The notes beneath the pieces were generated by a model. The model made no database searches. It had not been told where the DNA came from and saw only the letters and a program-made list of their open reading frames with translations. From contig NZ_WTCQ01000005.1 of NCBI RefSeq assembly GCF_015356765.1, positions 1-56,300 on the forward strand: a stretch of 56,300 nucleotides of DNA. Direction: 5' to 3'. Of the stretch, positions 1 to 10,500 are shown piece by piece (the stretch's first letter is position 1; each line of letters starts with the position of its first letter). The position numbers were made by a program, and so were the translations under genes. This stretch comes from Candidatus Clavichlamydia salmonicola. Lineage in GTDB: Bacteria; Chlamydiota; Chlamydiia; Chlamydiales; Chlamydiaceae.

Positions 1-1
1 G

Positions 2-397
2 TTCAATAAAGTAGATAACTATTTTCATATAGGTTCCTATAAATTATCTGTAATACCCCAAGAATGGATAAAAGATAACCAGCCCTTCATGGTGAAAAAA
101 TATTTTATTTCACCCTCTATTTTGCTCACAATTGTAAAAATCATTTCCTATTTTACAATTATTATTCCTTTTATATTTTTGATCATGAAGATGGTTTTAA
201 GATCTCGTTACAATTTTATTGCAAGCGACTCAATATTAAAAGAACATCAAAATATCTCTTCTTCAAATCTATCCCATCAGAACAATTCATCATCACACAT
301 ATCTGATGTCCAGATTAAAAATGTTGTATCCAACAAAAAAGTAAGAAATCTCTCTCTAATTTTAGAAGAAGGTCTTTCTTTTTATTCTACTGAATAG
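2..397 (+). CDS. DUF648-like membrane protein, 5' end outside window, C-terminally short
   Basis: The frame is open from base 2, so the gene begins before the window; the ATG at 89 is internal. The visible part starts FNKVDNYFHIGSYKL, which matches the KIDDYFHL motif near the N-terminus of the genes at 17405 and 22540. A hydrophobic segment (about residues 42-62, IVKIISYFTIIIPFIFLIMK) follows, then basic residues and a low-complexity Ser/Asn/His region. The reading frame stops at 395 before any of the kinase-like domain found in the longer relatives. It is either a short family member or one truncated by the rearrangement that left inverted, decayed DNA immediately downstream. Family assignment rests on the membrane segment and the KVDNYF motif. 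Function is unknown; a role at a membrane is inferred from the hydrophobic segment only. Confidence 0.6.
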   Translation, partial: FNKVDNYFHIGSYKLSVIPQEWIKDNQPFMVKKYFISPSILLTIVKIISYFTIIIPFIFLIMKMVLRSRYNFIASDSILKEHQNISSSNLSHQNNSSSHISDVQIKNVVSNKKVRNLSLILEEGLSFYSTE

Positions 398-399
398 CA

Positions 400-790
400 A
401 AGAATGTCTAAATTATCCTTTCTTAAATCACAATTTATATATCCATCTAAATATATTAATATTTTTCTTAACTGTTTAAATAAATCATGAAACCCATATT
501 GATGAGATATAATTTGTAAAAGATTGATTGCTATTTTTTCATTGAAAGAAATTTTTGAATGAGGCTTTTAATTCCAAGGGCTTTTTTAGGTGATTTTATG
601 TAGAATATATTTGATAAATGCACATATTTCTAATTAAGGCATCTAGTTTTAAGGCAAAGCTTTCAAGATCTGTACGAATAGGTTGTAGTCTAAAAGTAGA
701 TTTACTCAACATAACTATATTTTTAATATTGTAGGTAAAAAGAAAAGATACTTCAAAGAAAGTACTCTTACTGTTCATTAAAAATATTTT
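400..790 (-). pseudogene. Decayed reverse-strand remnant of an INPF-family A module
   Basis: On the minus strand the stretch from 778 down to 596 reads ...IKNIVMLSKSTFRLQPIRTD followed by LESFALKLDALIRNMCIYQIYST, then a stop. Further down, across a stop and a frame change, it reads ALGIKSLIQKFLSMKK and IAINLLQIISHQYGFHDLFKQL. Order and spacing resemble the A module of the plus-strand genes (LxxLAxxIxxAxxxxYS, then LVxxLxxWI, then IxSxxGxxFYxxIxxSL, about 80 residues apart). It would be the only family member on the minus strand. Similarity is weak and broken by a stop and a frameshift, so chance is a real alternative. Confidence 0.35.
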
Positions 791-1358
791 TGTATAAAAA
801 TAAAATGATTGAGATTACTTACTGTTTCTTCAAGGAAACGTTTTTTTAATGGCAAGTGTGTTACAAGATCTTTAGAAAAAGCATCCTTGTTTTTATGATG
901 AAACACAGCTTTGCCATTAAGAATAATTCTTAGTTATATGGTTATAAGATATAGGACTCGAAAAGGATGTTATTTGTATTTTATGAATAAACATCTAATT
1001 ATTTAAATGAATTACTAAGCGAGCAAAGTCAGGAATAGAATTGAATCAAGAAAATCCAATCTTAACATCTATGAAACGACTAACACTTGCATCTTTCCTA
1101 AAGTATAGCTTTACTTAAGCTATTTTATTCAGAACAAGCAGATATGTATCTATACAAAATTATCGTAAATAATCAAAAAAAAGTGCCTATCATCCCTCAC
1201 TCTTGAATCTATTGTATTGAATATTACACTATAATGAAAAGGACCTTCATAAAATATTTTGCATGTTCTTTTTTATCCAGACCACCCATCATTTAATAAA
1301 ACTTAATTTAATCACACTTTAAATTTAATAAGATTAATTCAAATATTATTAAAAAATA
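791..1358. other. Non-coding stretch, no supported gene
   Basis: About 570 bases without a convincing gene on either strand. The minus strand has one short open run (about 930 down to 785, reading NGKAVFHHKNKDAFSKDLV and on) without a family resemblance I can name. I see no tRNA, terminator or insertion-sequence ends. It is probably decayed sequence between the edge gene and the first INPF gene. Confidence 0.5.
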
Positions 1359-1387
1359 TTGAGAACTACATTATTAAATGTTATTCT
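1359..1387 (+). promoter_or_regulatory. Sigma70/66-like promoter of the 1426 gene
   Basis: TTGAGA at 1359-1364, a 17-base spacer and TATTCT at 1382-1387. The -35 box and spacer (actacattattaaatg) recur almost unchanged before the genes at 4495 and 7596, which supports a functional element rather than chance. It predicts a leader of roughly 30 nt; no Shine-Dalgarno is visible before the ATG. Confidence 0.6.
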
Positions 1388-1425
1388 CCTCACCACATTT
1401 ATAATATTTTTAATAATCCATCCTT

Positions 1426-4400
1426 ATGCTTTCTATAAATTTTGTTATTCCAGAAACTACTTTAAGAGTCCTCCGAAGAACTCTAACCATAGCTCCTTAT
1501 AATGCCCTTGATTGCCAAGCCTTGGACATACCAAAACTACTAAAAAAGATAATACTTAATATTGAGCGAGCAGCCATCGGAAACTATTCCTTAGTTAATA
1601 TATATCCAGCAGAGCCACCTAGTCTCCAAAGCCCCTTCAACTCCATCAAAACTCTTAAAGAGTTAATTGCTATTCTCAATACTTGTTTACGCAAACAAAG
1701 ATTCATGCTTCAAAAAACTTATGGCTCTACATTTTATTGCAGTATCATAAATTCTTTAAGAACAGCAATAACCATTCTGAATACTGCTCCAATTTTCCCA
1801 GAACGATCTTCGCCAGAACCTATTCAATCTGCTCCTCCTCCTCCTCCTTATTTGGTTTTTAATCCTATTTTTATATCGCTTACTTTATGCTATTCAAGAG
1901 AACAACTTTTGTTAAGCCCATACATTTCATCAACACAAACCCCTTTTTCTCTAAAAGACCAATTAACCTCTCATGCCAGAAAACTAAAAGAGGCAGCACT
2001 TCAAAGATATTCTCTTTTAAATCATTTTCCTGAAAAAAATTCTTCATCTTCCCCTGATCATCCAAAAGGTATCACAGATCTTCAAACACTTGTAATTAAA
2101 CTAGAAAAGTGGATAAAACATAACTCTCTTCCTCTTCTAAACCAGTGTGGTCTATCAGCCCTCAGAGATATTTATAAAGATCTCTCAGAAGCAGCCAACT
2201 GCCTTTCCCTTACATCTTTCCAAACTCTATTACAAATAGAAAATCCACCTCAAACAAAGCATGAACCCTTATTAGCATATAAGGCTTCATCAACACCTGT
2301 CAATTCTACTCCTAGCCTATTGTTACCTCCTAAAAAACAAAAATTAAAGCCTACCATATCAGACTCTTCTCTTCCAATTCTTTCCCATATTGATAAAAAC
2401 TTATCAATAAAAAAACGCTTATGGAAAAGATCCCATGAAACATCTATAGAAGCTTATTCTTCTCCTACCAAAAAACATAAATCAGAAAGCCCAACACCCA
2501 TTTTAGGATTTTTTGACCTCTTTACAGAAAATCTAGCAACTGATTCTTCTCCTTTAGGCAGTCCATTAAATTTAGAAGAATTAATAGAAACTTTAAGACC
2601 AGAAACACCAATTATCCCTAAGGCATATGAAGTTGAAGAACTTACACTAGCTGGAAATAATATTTTCACACTCACTTCTATAACTACAGAAGACCTTGAA
2701 AGCTGGATAAATCATGCTCATTCATTAGTGGGCCAATGCTTAAATTATCCAGAAAACCTTTTAGTAAATTCTCTAGCAGACGTATCTGCCCTTGAACATG
2801 AATCTCAAACAAATTTAAGAAAATTTACACTGCAGCAACTTCTTAAATTTATGAACAGAAATCTTCCTTTCCTTTCAAAAATACAAGATCAACAAAGTCA
2901 TCAAGAAATAACTGCATTGCATGGTCATTTAACAAAAGAACTAGAAAATGCTCTTTCAGAGATAGAAAAAGCTCTTATACCTCCAGCAACAACACTTATT
3001 CTTCCCTCACCTATACAAAACGTAAAACTTCCTAATGACAACAACAAATTTATCAAAGTTACAGTTTGTAAATCTCACTTCTTAATATCTAGTAGATATT
3101 CTATAAAAAGTGGCTTTGACTTCAAAAAATTTTTAGTGCAAGTAGAAAAAGCTAGCAAATTAAGCAAATATTCCTCTCTACAAATAATCTCTGGAATAGA
3201 AAAAGAGTCCTCCAATAATTTATTAACGTCTTTAATGGTTTTATACCATGTAACCAAACAAAATTATTTAAATTTCAAATATTTACATCCTTTTTCCAAA
3301 ATTGATCGCGAAGCGCTTGCGTCTTTAAATACCTTAAATCAAAAATATTGTTTTTTAATGAAAGAGGAACATGACGACAATCATCATCACAACAACCTAA
3401 AAGAACAAGCCATTTCCATAATTCAACCTCCAACTTCTGTTGCTTCAACACCTTCCTTATCATATTTTACAGTGTTTTGTAATCCAAAATTTACAGATAT
3501 CTTTTGGATAAGAAAAATGAATATCCCATCTCCTATAGATAATAATACAACTGTGCTTAACAATTGGATAATTAGCCTCAAAAAACATGCGCAGCGCATG
3601 CACAATTTACATTCTTATATTGAAAAACATCCTGTGTTTCTTAAATGTAATGATAAATCTTGGGCATTAACTCACCTTAGCGCTTTACCTATTCCAAAAG
3701 CACAATTAGAAAATATTTTAGGAAAAATTGCTCAATCTAATCTTACACTTTGCACATCTTATTTTTTAGAAATTTCACCTGAAGGAAAAGAAATTAAGCA
3801 CCCTGGGTACAATGAAACAATAGAACTTTTATCCCCTTTAACATCAATTTTTAAAACAACACCTCCAGAAAGACCTGCCTCTGATATCGCCCCAATAAAT
3901 TACTTAACTGCCACTGATAATTTATTTACACCTACTCATGCTCCTTTTATCACGTTGAGAGTACGTAATTCTTATTTTATTCTTTCTGTTTCCCAAATAC
4001 TACATATGCAAAAAAGCAATTTTAGTAAAATTGTGCTTCATCAAATCAAACAAATTAAATCTAATATAAAAAAGATTATTAACGAATCTTCTTTTCCCAT
4101 TGTTAAAACATCAACTATTCCTATCACGAATTTAACAACTTTGATACCCATGATGTATTGGGGATTAGGTTGTAATATATCTTTAGTAAAAAGTATGTTT
4201 CCCAAATCCTTTATAGAAAATAAAAATGTTACTGCTGTAGATCTAAAACTTAAAGAAGTTCTTCTTGATTCAGAAGAAATACAAGCCATGTTATTAGAAA
4301 GCTGGAAAAAAATATCCCCTCTTACACCTATTTCTCCATATGAATCTTTGAATCATCCATTTAAAGAGAATTTCACCATCATTTATAAAGAAATAAATCA

Positions 4401-4449
4401 ATATACAGAGACAAAAACAAAAAATATTGAGAACTACATTATTAAATGA
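1426..4449 (+). CDS. INPF-family protein, A1-A2-NLS-B-R1-L-R2
   Basis: 1007 residues, function unknown. It carries two A modules: A1 (about 1-125, starting LSINFVIPETT) and A2 (about 145-270, starting LVFNPIFISLTL). The linker holds a bipartite basic motif, K334-R335, 13 residues, K349-K350-H-K352, typical in form of a eukaryotic NLS. B spans about 400-520. R1 begins near 540 and contains YC (Cys642) followed by a His cluster. L contains KCNDKSW with Cys741. R2 runs from about 835 to the end and contains YWG. There is no signal peptide or membrane segment. The stretch 1978-2973 is nearly identical to the next gene, while the flanks are much more diverged. The last residues (KNIENYIIK) are encoded by the promoter block of the next gene. 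A nucleus-targeted secreted protein is inferred from the NLS-like motif and the likely chlamydial origin. Confidence 0.85.
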   Translation: MLSINFVIPETTLRVLRRTLTIAPYNALDCQALDIPKLLKKIILNIERAAIGNYSLVNIYPAEPPSLQSPFNSIKTLKELIAILNTCLRKQRFMLQKTYGSTFYCSIINSLRTAITILNTAPIFPERSSPEPIQSAPPPPPYLVFNPIFISLTLCYSREQLLLSPYISSTQTPFSLKDQLTSHARKLKEAALQRYSLLNHFPEKNSSSSPDHPKGITDLQTLVIKLEKWIKHNSLPLLNQCGLSALRDIYKDLSEAANCLSLTSFQTLLQIENPPQTKHEPLLAYKASSTPVNSTPSLLLPPKKQKLKPTISDSSLPILSHIDKNLSIKKRLWKRSHETSIEAYSSPTKKHKSESPTPILGFFDLFTENLATDSSPLGSPLNLEELIETLRPETPIIPKAYEVEELTLAGNNIFTLTSITTEDLESWINHAHSLVGQCLNYPENLLVNSLADVSALEHESQTNLRKFTLQQLLKFMNRNLPFLSKIQDQQSHQEITALHGHLTKELENALSEIEKALIPPATTLILPSPIQNVKLPNDNNKFIKVTVCKSHFLISSRYSIKSGFDFKKFLVQVEKASKLSKYSSLQIISGIEKESSNNLLTSLMVLYHVTKQNYLNFKYLHPFSKIDREALASLNTLNQKYCFLMKEEHDDNHHHNNLKEQAISIIQPPTSVASTPSLSYFTVFCNPKFTDIFWIRKMNIPSPIDNNTTVLNNWIISLKKHAQRMHNLHSYIEKHPVFLKCNDKSWALTHLSALPIPKAQLENILGKIAQSNLTLCTSYFLEISPEGKEIKHPGYNETIELLSPLTSIFKTTPPERPASDIAPINYLTATDNLFTPTHAPFITLRVRNSYFILSVSQILHMQKSNFSKIVLHQIKQIKSNIKKIINESSFPIVKTSTIPITNLTTLIPMMYWGLGCNISLVKSMFPKSFIENKNVTAVDLKLKEVLLDSEEIQAMLLESWKKISPLTPISPYESLNHPFKENFTIIYKEINQYTETKTKNIENYIIK

Positions 4450-4455
4450 TACTAT
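4427..4455 (+). promoter_or_regulatory. Sigma70/66-like promoter of the 4495 gene, inside the 3' end of the previous gene
   Basis: TTGAGA at 4427-4432, a 17-base spacer and TACTAT at 4450-4455. It overlaps the last codons and stop of the upstream gene (4449). It is a copy of the element at 1359 and at 7528, so it probably arose with the tandem gene duplication. Confidence 0.6.
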
Positions 4456-4494
4456 CTCGCCATTCTTATAATAAATTTTTAACAATCTATCCTT

Positions 4495-7400
4495 GTGCTT
4501 CCTATAAATTTTATTTTTCCAGAAACTACTTTAAGAGTAATCCAAAGAACTCTAACCTTAACTCCCTATAACGCCCTTGATCACCAAGATGTGGACATAC
4601 CAAAACTACTAGAAAAGATCATATTTGATGTTGAGCAAGCAGCCATTGGAAGCTATTCCTTAGTTAATACATATCCAGCAGAGCCACCAACCCTACAAAG
4701 CCCCTTCCACTCTGTCACAACTCTTACAGATTTAATTTTCACCCTTAATACTTGTCTAAGTGAACAGCAACGCATGTTGAAAGCAAATTATGGATCTCTA
4801 TTATATGCCAGCCTCATAAATTCTTTAAATACAGCAAAAACAGTTCTGAATACTGCTCTAGTTTTGCCAAAACAATCTTCGCTAAAACCTCCTTATTCTA
4901 CGAGTCTCCCTTCACCACATTTGGTTTTTAATCCTATTTTTATATCGCTTACTTTATTAATTTCAAAAAAACAACTTGTCTTAAGTCAGTATACTTCAGC
5001 AAAAAGAACCCATTCTTCTCTAAAAGACCGATTAACCTCTAACACCAGAAAACTAAAAGAGGCAGCACTTCAGGGATATTCTCTTTTAAATCATTTTCCT
5101 GAAAAAAATTCTTCATCTTCCCCTGATCATCCAAAAAATATTACAGATCTTCAAACACTTGTAATTAAACTAGAAAAGTGGATAAAACATAACTCTCTTC
5201 CTCTTCTAAACCAGTGTGGTCTATCAGCCCTCAGAGATATTTATAAAGATCTCTCAGAAGCAGCCAACTGCCTTTCCCTTACATCTTTCCAAACTCTATT
5301 ACAAATAGAAAATCCACCTCAAACAAAGCATGAACCCTTATTAGCATATAAGGCTTCATCAACACCTGTCAATTCTACTCCTAGCCTATTGTTACCTCCT
5401 AAAAAACAAAAATTAAAGCCTCCCATATCAGACTCTTCTCTTCCAATTCTTTCCCATATTGATAAAAACTTATCAATAAAAAAACGCTTATGGAAAAGAT
5501 CCCCTGAAACATCTATAGAAGCTTATTCTTCTCCTACCAAAAAACATAAATCAGAAAGCCCAACACCCATTTTAGGATTTTTTGACCTCTTTACAGAAAA
5601 TCTAGCAACTGATTCTTCTCCTTTAGGCAGTCCATTAAATTTAGAAGAATTAATAGAAACTTTAAGACCAGAAACACCAATTATCCATAAAGCATATGAA
5701 GTTGAAGAACTTACACTTGCTGGAAATAATATTTTCACACTCACTTCTATAACTACAGAAGACCTTGAAAGCTGGATAAATCATACTCATTCATTAGTGG
5801 GCCAATGCTTAAATTATCCAGAAAACCTTTTAGTAAATTCTCTAGCAGACGTATCTGCCCTTGAACATGAATCTCAAACAAATTTAAGAAAATTTACACT
5901 GCAGCAACTTCTTAAATTTATGAACAGAAATCTTCCTTTCCTCTCAAAAATACAAGATCAACAAAGTCATCAAGAAATAAATGCATTGCATAGTCATTTA
6001 ACAAAAGAACTAGAAAATGCTCTTTCAGAGATAGAAAAAGCCTATACACTTACAGAAATAAGACCTCCTTATAATCCACTTATTAAACCCATAGAAATTG
6101 TAAAACTTCCTTTAATTCAAAGGAATTTTATAAAAATCAAAAATTGTCAATTTTACTTTTTATTATGTAGAAGCAAAACCATGAAGAGTGAAAGTGAATT
6201 CAAAAAATTTTTAAAACAAGCTCAAAAAGCTTGTGCCTTAGGCGCATATCGTTCTTTACAAAAACTTCCAGAAATAAAAAAGGAAACTTCAAATAATTTA
6301 TTATCCTCTTTAATAGTTTTATATTTTGTGACTAAACAAAATTATGTGAATTTAAAGGCCTCCCTTCCTTACGTGCGAATTGATCATGATGCTCTTAATT
6401 TTTTAAACACCTTAAATCAAAAATACTGTGATTTAGTAGGAGAAAAACATGATGATTTACATCATAGCAACAACCTACAAGAACAAAATTTTCCGACAAT
6501 TCCATCTCCATCTTCTCGTCTTTCATCTATTTATTTATCATATCTTACAGTTTCTCCTACTTTGAAAAGTCCTCATACTTTTTGGATAAAAAAAATACTT
6601 ATTCCATCTCCTATACATAACAGCTCAATGGTTCTTGCCAATTGGATAGAAAACCTAAATAAACATACTTTACGCATGCAAAATTTACATTCTTGTCTGC
6701 AATTAAATTCTGTATTTCTTAAATGTAATGATGAATCTTGGCCATTAACTCATTCTACTGCTTTACCTATTTCTCAAGCACAAGGGAACAATGTCTTATC
6801 AGCAATTTCTCAATATAACCTTACACTTTGCACATCTTACTTTGTAGAAAATTCAACTGAAGCAGGAGAAATTAAACACCCTGGATACTTTGAGACAAAC
6901 ACAATTTTATCCTTTGTAGCATCCATTTTTAAAACAACATCTACAGAAATCCCTACCCCTGGACTAACTACAATAGATACTCAAGACTGCTTACCTCCCA
7001 ATGATAATTTATTTACATCTACTCATACCCCTTTTATAAGTTTAAGAAGGCCTGGATCTTCTTATACTCTTGCAGTTATCCCAACGCTACAGACCAACAA
7101 AAGCAATTTTAGTAGAATTGCTTTGCATCAAACAAAAAATCTTAAAAATCATATAAGCAATATTGTTAACAATTTTTCATTTCCTTTGATTAAAACATCA
7201 AACACACCTATCATGAATTTAACAACTTTTATATCTGTAATGTATTGGGTAATAGATTGTAATAGAGCTTTAATGCGAAATATGTTTCCTGTCACCTTTA
7301 TCAAAACTCAAAATTTTACTAAAATAGATCTAAGACTTAAAGAAGCTATTGTTGAATCAAAAAAAATCGAAAACATATTATTTCAGGCCTGGGGAAAAAT

Positions 7401-7497
7401 ACACCCTGATACGCCTATTCCTCCTTATGAATCTTTAACGCACGCCTTTAAAGAAACTCTCACTGGTATTTATAAAAAAATAAATCAACAACAATAA
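4495..7497 (+). CDS. INPF-family protein, A1-A2-NLS-B-R1-L-R2, GTG start
   Basis: 1000 residues, neighbour and close paralogue of the 1426 gene. I place the start at GTG 4495 because the N-terminus (LPINFIFPETTLRV) then aligns residue for residue with the genes before and after it. A1 and A2 are followed by KR at 334-335 and KKHK at 349-352, the same numbering as in the previous gene. B is almost identical to it. R1 has YC with Cys645; L has KCNDESW with Cys744; R2 has YWV in place of the usual YWG. Similarity to the 1426 gene drops sharply at the A2 start and again right after B (6042), indicating gene conversion of the central block. No membrane segment or enzyme motif was recognised. Confidence 0.85.
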   Translation: MLPINFIFPETTLRVIQRTLTLTPYNALDHQDVDIPKLLEKIIFDVEQAAIGSYSLVNTYPAEPPTLQSPFHSVTTLTDLIFTLNTCLSEQQRMLKANYGSLLYASLINSLNTAKTVLNTALVLPKQSSLKPPYSTSLPSPHLVFNPIFISLTLLISKKQLVLSQYTSAKRTHSSLKDRLTSNTRKLKEAALQGYSLLNHFPEKNSSSSPDHPKNITDLQTLVIKLEKWIKHNSLPLLNQCGLSALRDIYKDLSEAANCLSLTSFQTLLQIENPPQTKHEPLLAYKASSTPVNSTPSLLLPPKKQKLKPPISDSSLPILSHIDKNLSIKKRLWKRSPETSIEAYSSPTKKHKSESPTPILGFFDLFTENLATDSSPLGSPLNLEELIETLRPETPIIHKAYEVEELTLAGNNIFTLTSITTEDLESWINHTHSLVGQCLNYPENLLVNSLADVSALEHESQTNLRKFTLQQLLKFMNRNLPFLSKIQDQQSHQEINALHSHLTKELENALSEIEKAYTLTEIRPPYNPLIKPIEIVKLPLIQRNFIKIKNCQFYFLLCRSKTMKSESEFKKFLKQAQKACALGAYRSLQKLPEIKKETSNNLLSSLIVLYFVTKQNYVNLKASLPYVRIDHDALNFLNTLNQKYCDLVGEKHDDLHHSNNLQEQNFPTIPSPSSRLSSIYLSYLTVSPTLKSPHTFWIKKILIPSPIHNSSMVLANWIENLNKHTLRMQNLHSCLQLNSVFLKCNDESWPLTHSTALPISQAQGNNVLSAISQYNLTLCTSYFVENSTEAGEIKHPGYFETNTILSFVASIFKTTSTEIPTPGLTTIDTQDCLPPNDNLFTSTHTPFISLRRPGSSYTLAVIPTLQTNKSNFSRIALHQTKNLKNHISNIVNNFSFPLIKTSNTPIMNLTTFISVMYWVIDCNRALMRNMFPVTFIKTQNFTKIDLRLKEAIVESKKIENILFQAWGKIHPDTPIPPYESLTHAFKETLTGIYKKINQQQ

Positions 7498-7527
7498 ATA
7501 AAATAAAGTTTATTGAAACAAAAAATG

Positions 7528-7556
7528 TTGAGAACTACATTATTAAATGATATTAT
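7528..7556 (+). promoter_or_regulatory. Sigma70/66-like promoter of the 7596 gene
   Basis: TTGAGA at 7528-7533, 17-base spacer, TATTAT at 7551-7556: the best -10 of the three related copies. It lies in the short gap after the stop at 7497 and predicts a leader of about 33 nt. Confidence 0.65.
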
Positions 7557-7595
7557 CTTCGCAACATTTATAATAATTTTTAGTAATCTATACTT

Positions 7596-10500
7596 ATGCT
7601 TCCAACAAACTTTGTTATTCCAGAAACTACTTTAAGAATACTCCGAAGAACTATTACCATAGCTCCTTTTAACGCCATTGATTGCCATGCTTCGCACATA
7701 CCACAACTACTACAACAGATAATACTTAATCTTGAGCTAGCGGCTATTGGAAATTATTCCTTAGTTAATACATATCCAGCAGAGCCACAAACTCCTGAAA
7801 GCCCCTTCAACTCGATTACAACTCTTTCAGAGTTAATTTTTACTTTCAAAACTTGTCTAAGCGAACAGAGAAACGTAATTAAAAGAAATTATGGCGCTTC
7901 ATTCTATAGCAATCTCTTAAATTCTTTAAGAACAGCCACAACCATTTTGAATACTGCTCCAATTCGTCCAGAAAGATCTTCACCAAAACCTATCCATTCT
8001 GCTGCTGCTACTGCTCCTTATTTGGTTTTTAATCCTATTTTTATATCTCTTACTTTATGCCATTCAAGAAAAAAACTTGTTTTAAACCCATATACCTCAC
8101 TAAAAAACACCCATTCTTCTCTAAAAGAACGACTGCTCTCTAATGCCCGAAAACTAAAAGAAGGCGCTCAGAAAAAATATTCTCTTTTAAATAATTTTCC
8201 TGAGAAAGATGCTTCATCTTCATGTGATCATCCGAAAAACATTACAGATCTCCAAACACTTGTAAATAAGCTAGAAAAATGGATAAAACATAACTCCCAT
8301 CCTCTTCTAAACCAGTGTGGTCTATCAGCCCTCAGAGATATTTATAAAGATCTCTCTGAAGCAAGCAGCAACCTCTCCCTTACATGCTTGCCAAATCTGT
8401 TACAAATAGACAATCAACCACAACAAAATTTACAAACTTCCCCATCAAATGCTTCTTCTTCAACATCTTTTCAACATTTTGAAGACTTACCTAGAGAAAG
8501 AAGCTTACAAAAAAGAGCTGCTGCAGAAGAAGCTCCAGGTGCTTCCTCTTCTCCTATCAAAAAGCATCGAACTGAAAGCCCAACACCTTTTTCAGAATCT
8601 TTTGACACTTTTTTAAAAAATCTAGTAACTGATTCTTCTCCTTTAGGCAGTCCATTAAACTTAGAAGAATTAGTAAAAACTTTAAGATCAGAAGCATCTC
8701 CTGACCCTCAAATATATCAAGTTGAAGAACTAACCTTAGTTGGAAGTAATGTTTTTACATTCACTTCCATAAATATACAAGACCTTGAAAGTTGGATAAA
8801 TAATACTCATTCATTAGTGGGTCAATGCTTAAATTATCCAGAAAACCTTTTAGTAAATTCTTCAACAAACTTATCTGCCCTTAGACATGAATCTCACACA
8901 AATTTAAGAAAGTTTACACTTCAGCAACTTCTTGGATTTATGAAAAGGCATCTTCCTTTTCTTTCAAAAATACAAGATCAACAAAATAAGCAAGAAGCAA
9001 TTTCTTTACATTCTCATTTAATAGACGAATTAACACATGCTCTTTTAGAAATAGAACAAGCCTGTATCACTACAACACAAACGCAAAATCCATTACAAGA
9101 AAAGTCTGGCTTAAATTTTCCATCTCCTTTAACGGAGTTGGAAAAATATGTTTCTTATAAAAATTACTCTAATTCACCCCTTAGCAAAAAAGAAGAGTCC
9201 ATACTTGACATATCAGAAGTTCAACAACAAAAATTTATAAACCCCAATTCTTCTAAAAAGTCGATTTCTGCACAAGAACCTTTTGTTTCATTGAGAATAC
9301 ATGCTCACTATTTTTCAGTAATTTCTGTAACAATAATGCAATATGCGTCTCATATTAAAAAGTTTATTCAGCAAACAGAGCGCGCCATGTGCTTGTCAAG
9401 CTATGACTCTAAAATCATATTACCCGCAGTAAATAACAGCGCACAATCAGATCCTTTAAGTGTCCTTTCCACTCTCTACCATATAACTTGTAGAAACCTA
9501 TATCTATATCAGAAAAACAACCCTCACTATTTAGTGAAAATAACACAATTCCTGAATCCACTACTAAACACTCTTAATGAAAACTACTGCAAACAACAAG
9601 GACTCATCCCTGACCCACAAAACCATCACCCCAAACTTGTAAAACTTAAAGTTTCTGATCTCAACTTTTGCTCAGTAACTGCAGGAGAACAACTTATACC
9701 TTATATTTCTATCTATCTCAAAAAAAAATCAACAAATACCTTTTCCATCAGAAAAACTTTCATAAAAACACCTATTGCTAATTCACTAACAACAGGAATG
9801 CATTTCCTTAGGAGCCTACAAAAACATAAGGATCGCATGAACATAATAGCATCTCTTGATGCGGACCTACGTGCGTATATTAAATGCCATGATAACTCCT
9901 GGCCATTAACCCATAAACAATCTTTAACCATCTCTGTTGCTCAGTTACAAAAAATTATAATAGCAATAGCCCATCACAACTATCAAGAATGCCTCCCATA
10001 TTTAAAAATGCCCTCAGACCCTACAGAACAAATGACTCATTCTACTTATAATCAAGCAGAAAAAATTTTATCCTCTATATTAAACATGCCAATGACAGGT
10101 ATTACCACGCCCATAGCCACCTTAATAACACAAGCATCTTTATCTGAGCTAAGCGCCATATCTCCTGAAACTCAAAAACCTCTTCCCTCTACTTATTTCA
10201 TAACGCTTCTTAGGCCTAATCAATTATACCAACTGGCAGCTGTAAAAATTAATTCTATTGGAAAAAGAGACAACATGCTTCAGTTTTTACTAAATCAAGT
10301 GTCGAAAATAGAAAAATATTTAAATACTGAATTTTTAACTCCCACATTCCATTCTGTAAACAATGAGTCTCGTGCAATAACAAACAAAATTGAATTCATC
10401 CTTTTGTTATATTATGGAATAGACATAAACAAATTAATACTTAAAAAATATTTCGACGGAACATTCCCTGAAAAATCAAAATCTTCATTAGAAGAAAAAT

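Noticed and set aside
2454-5744. Identical 73-codon minus-strand frames at 2454-2675 and 5523-5744
   Set aside because: They lie antisense inside the near-identical block of the first two INPF genes; their conservation follows from that block. The same reasoning removes the other 60-98-codon antisense frames.
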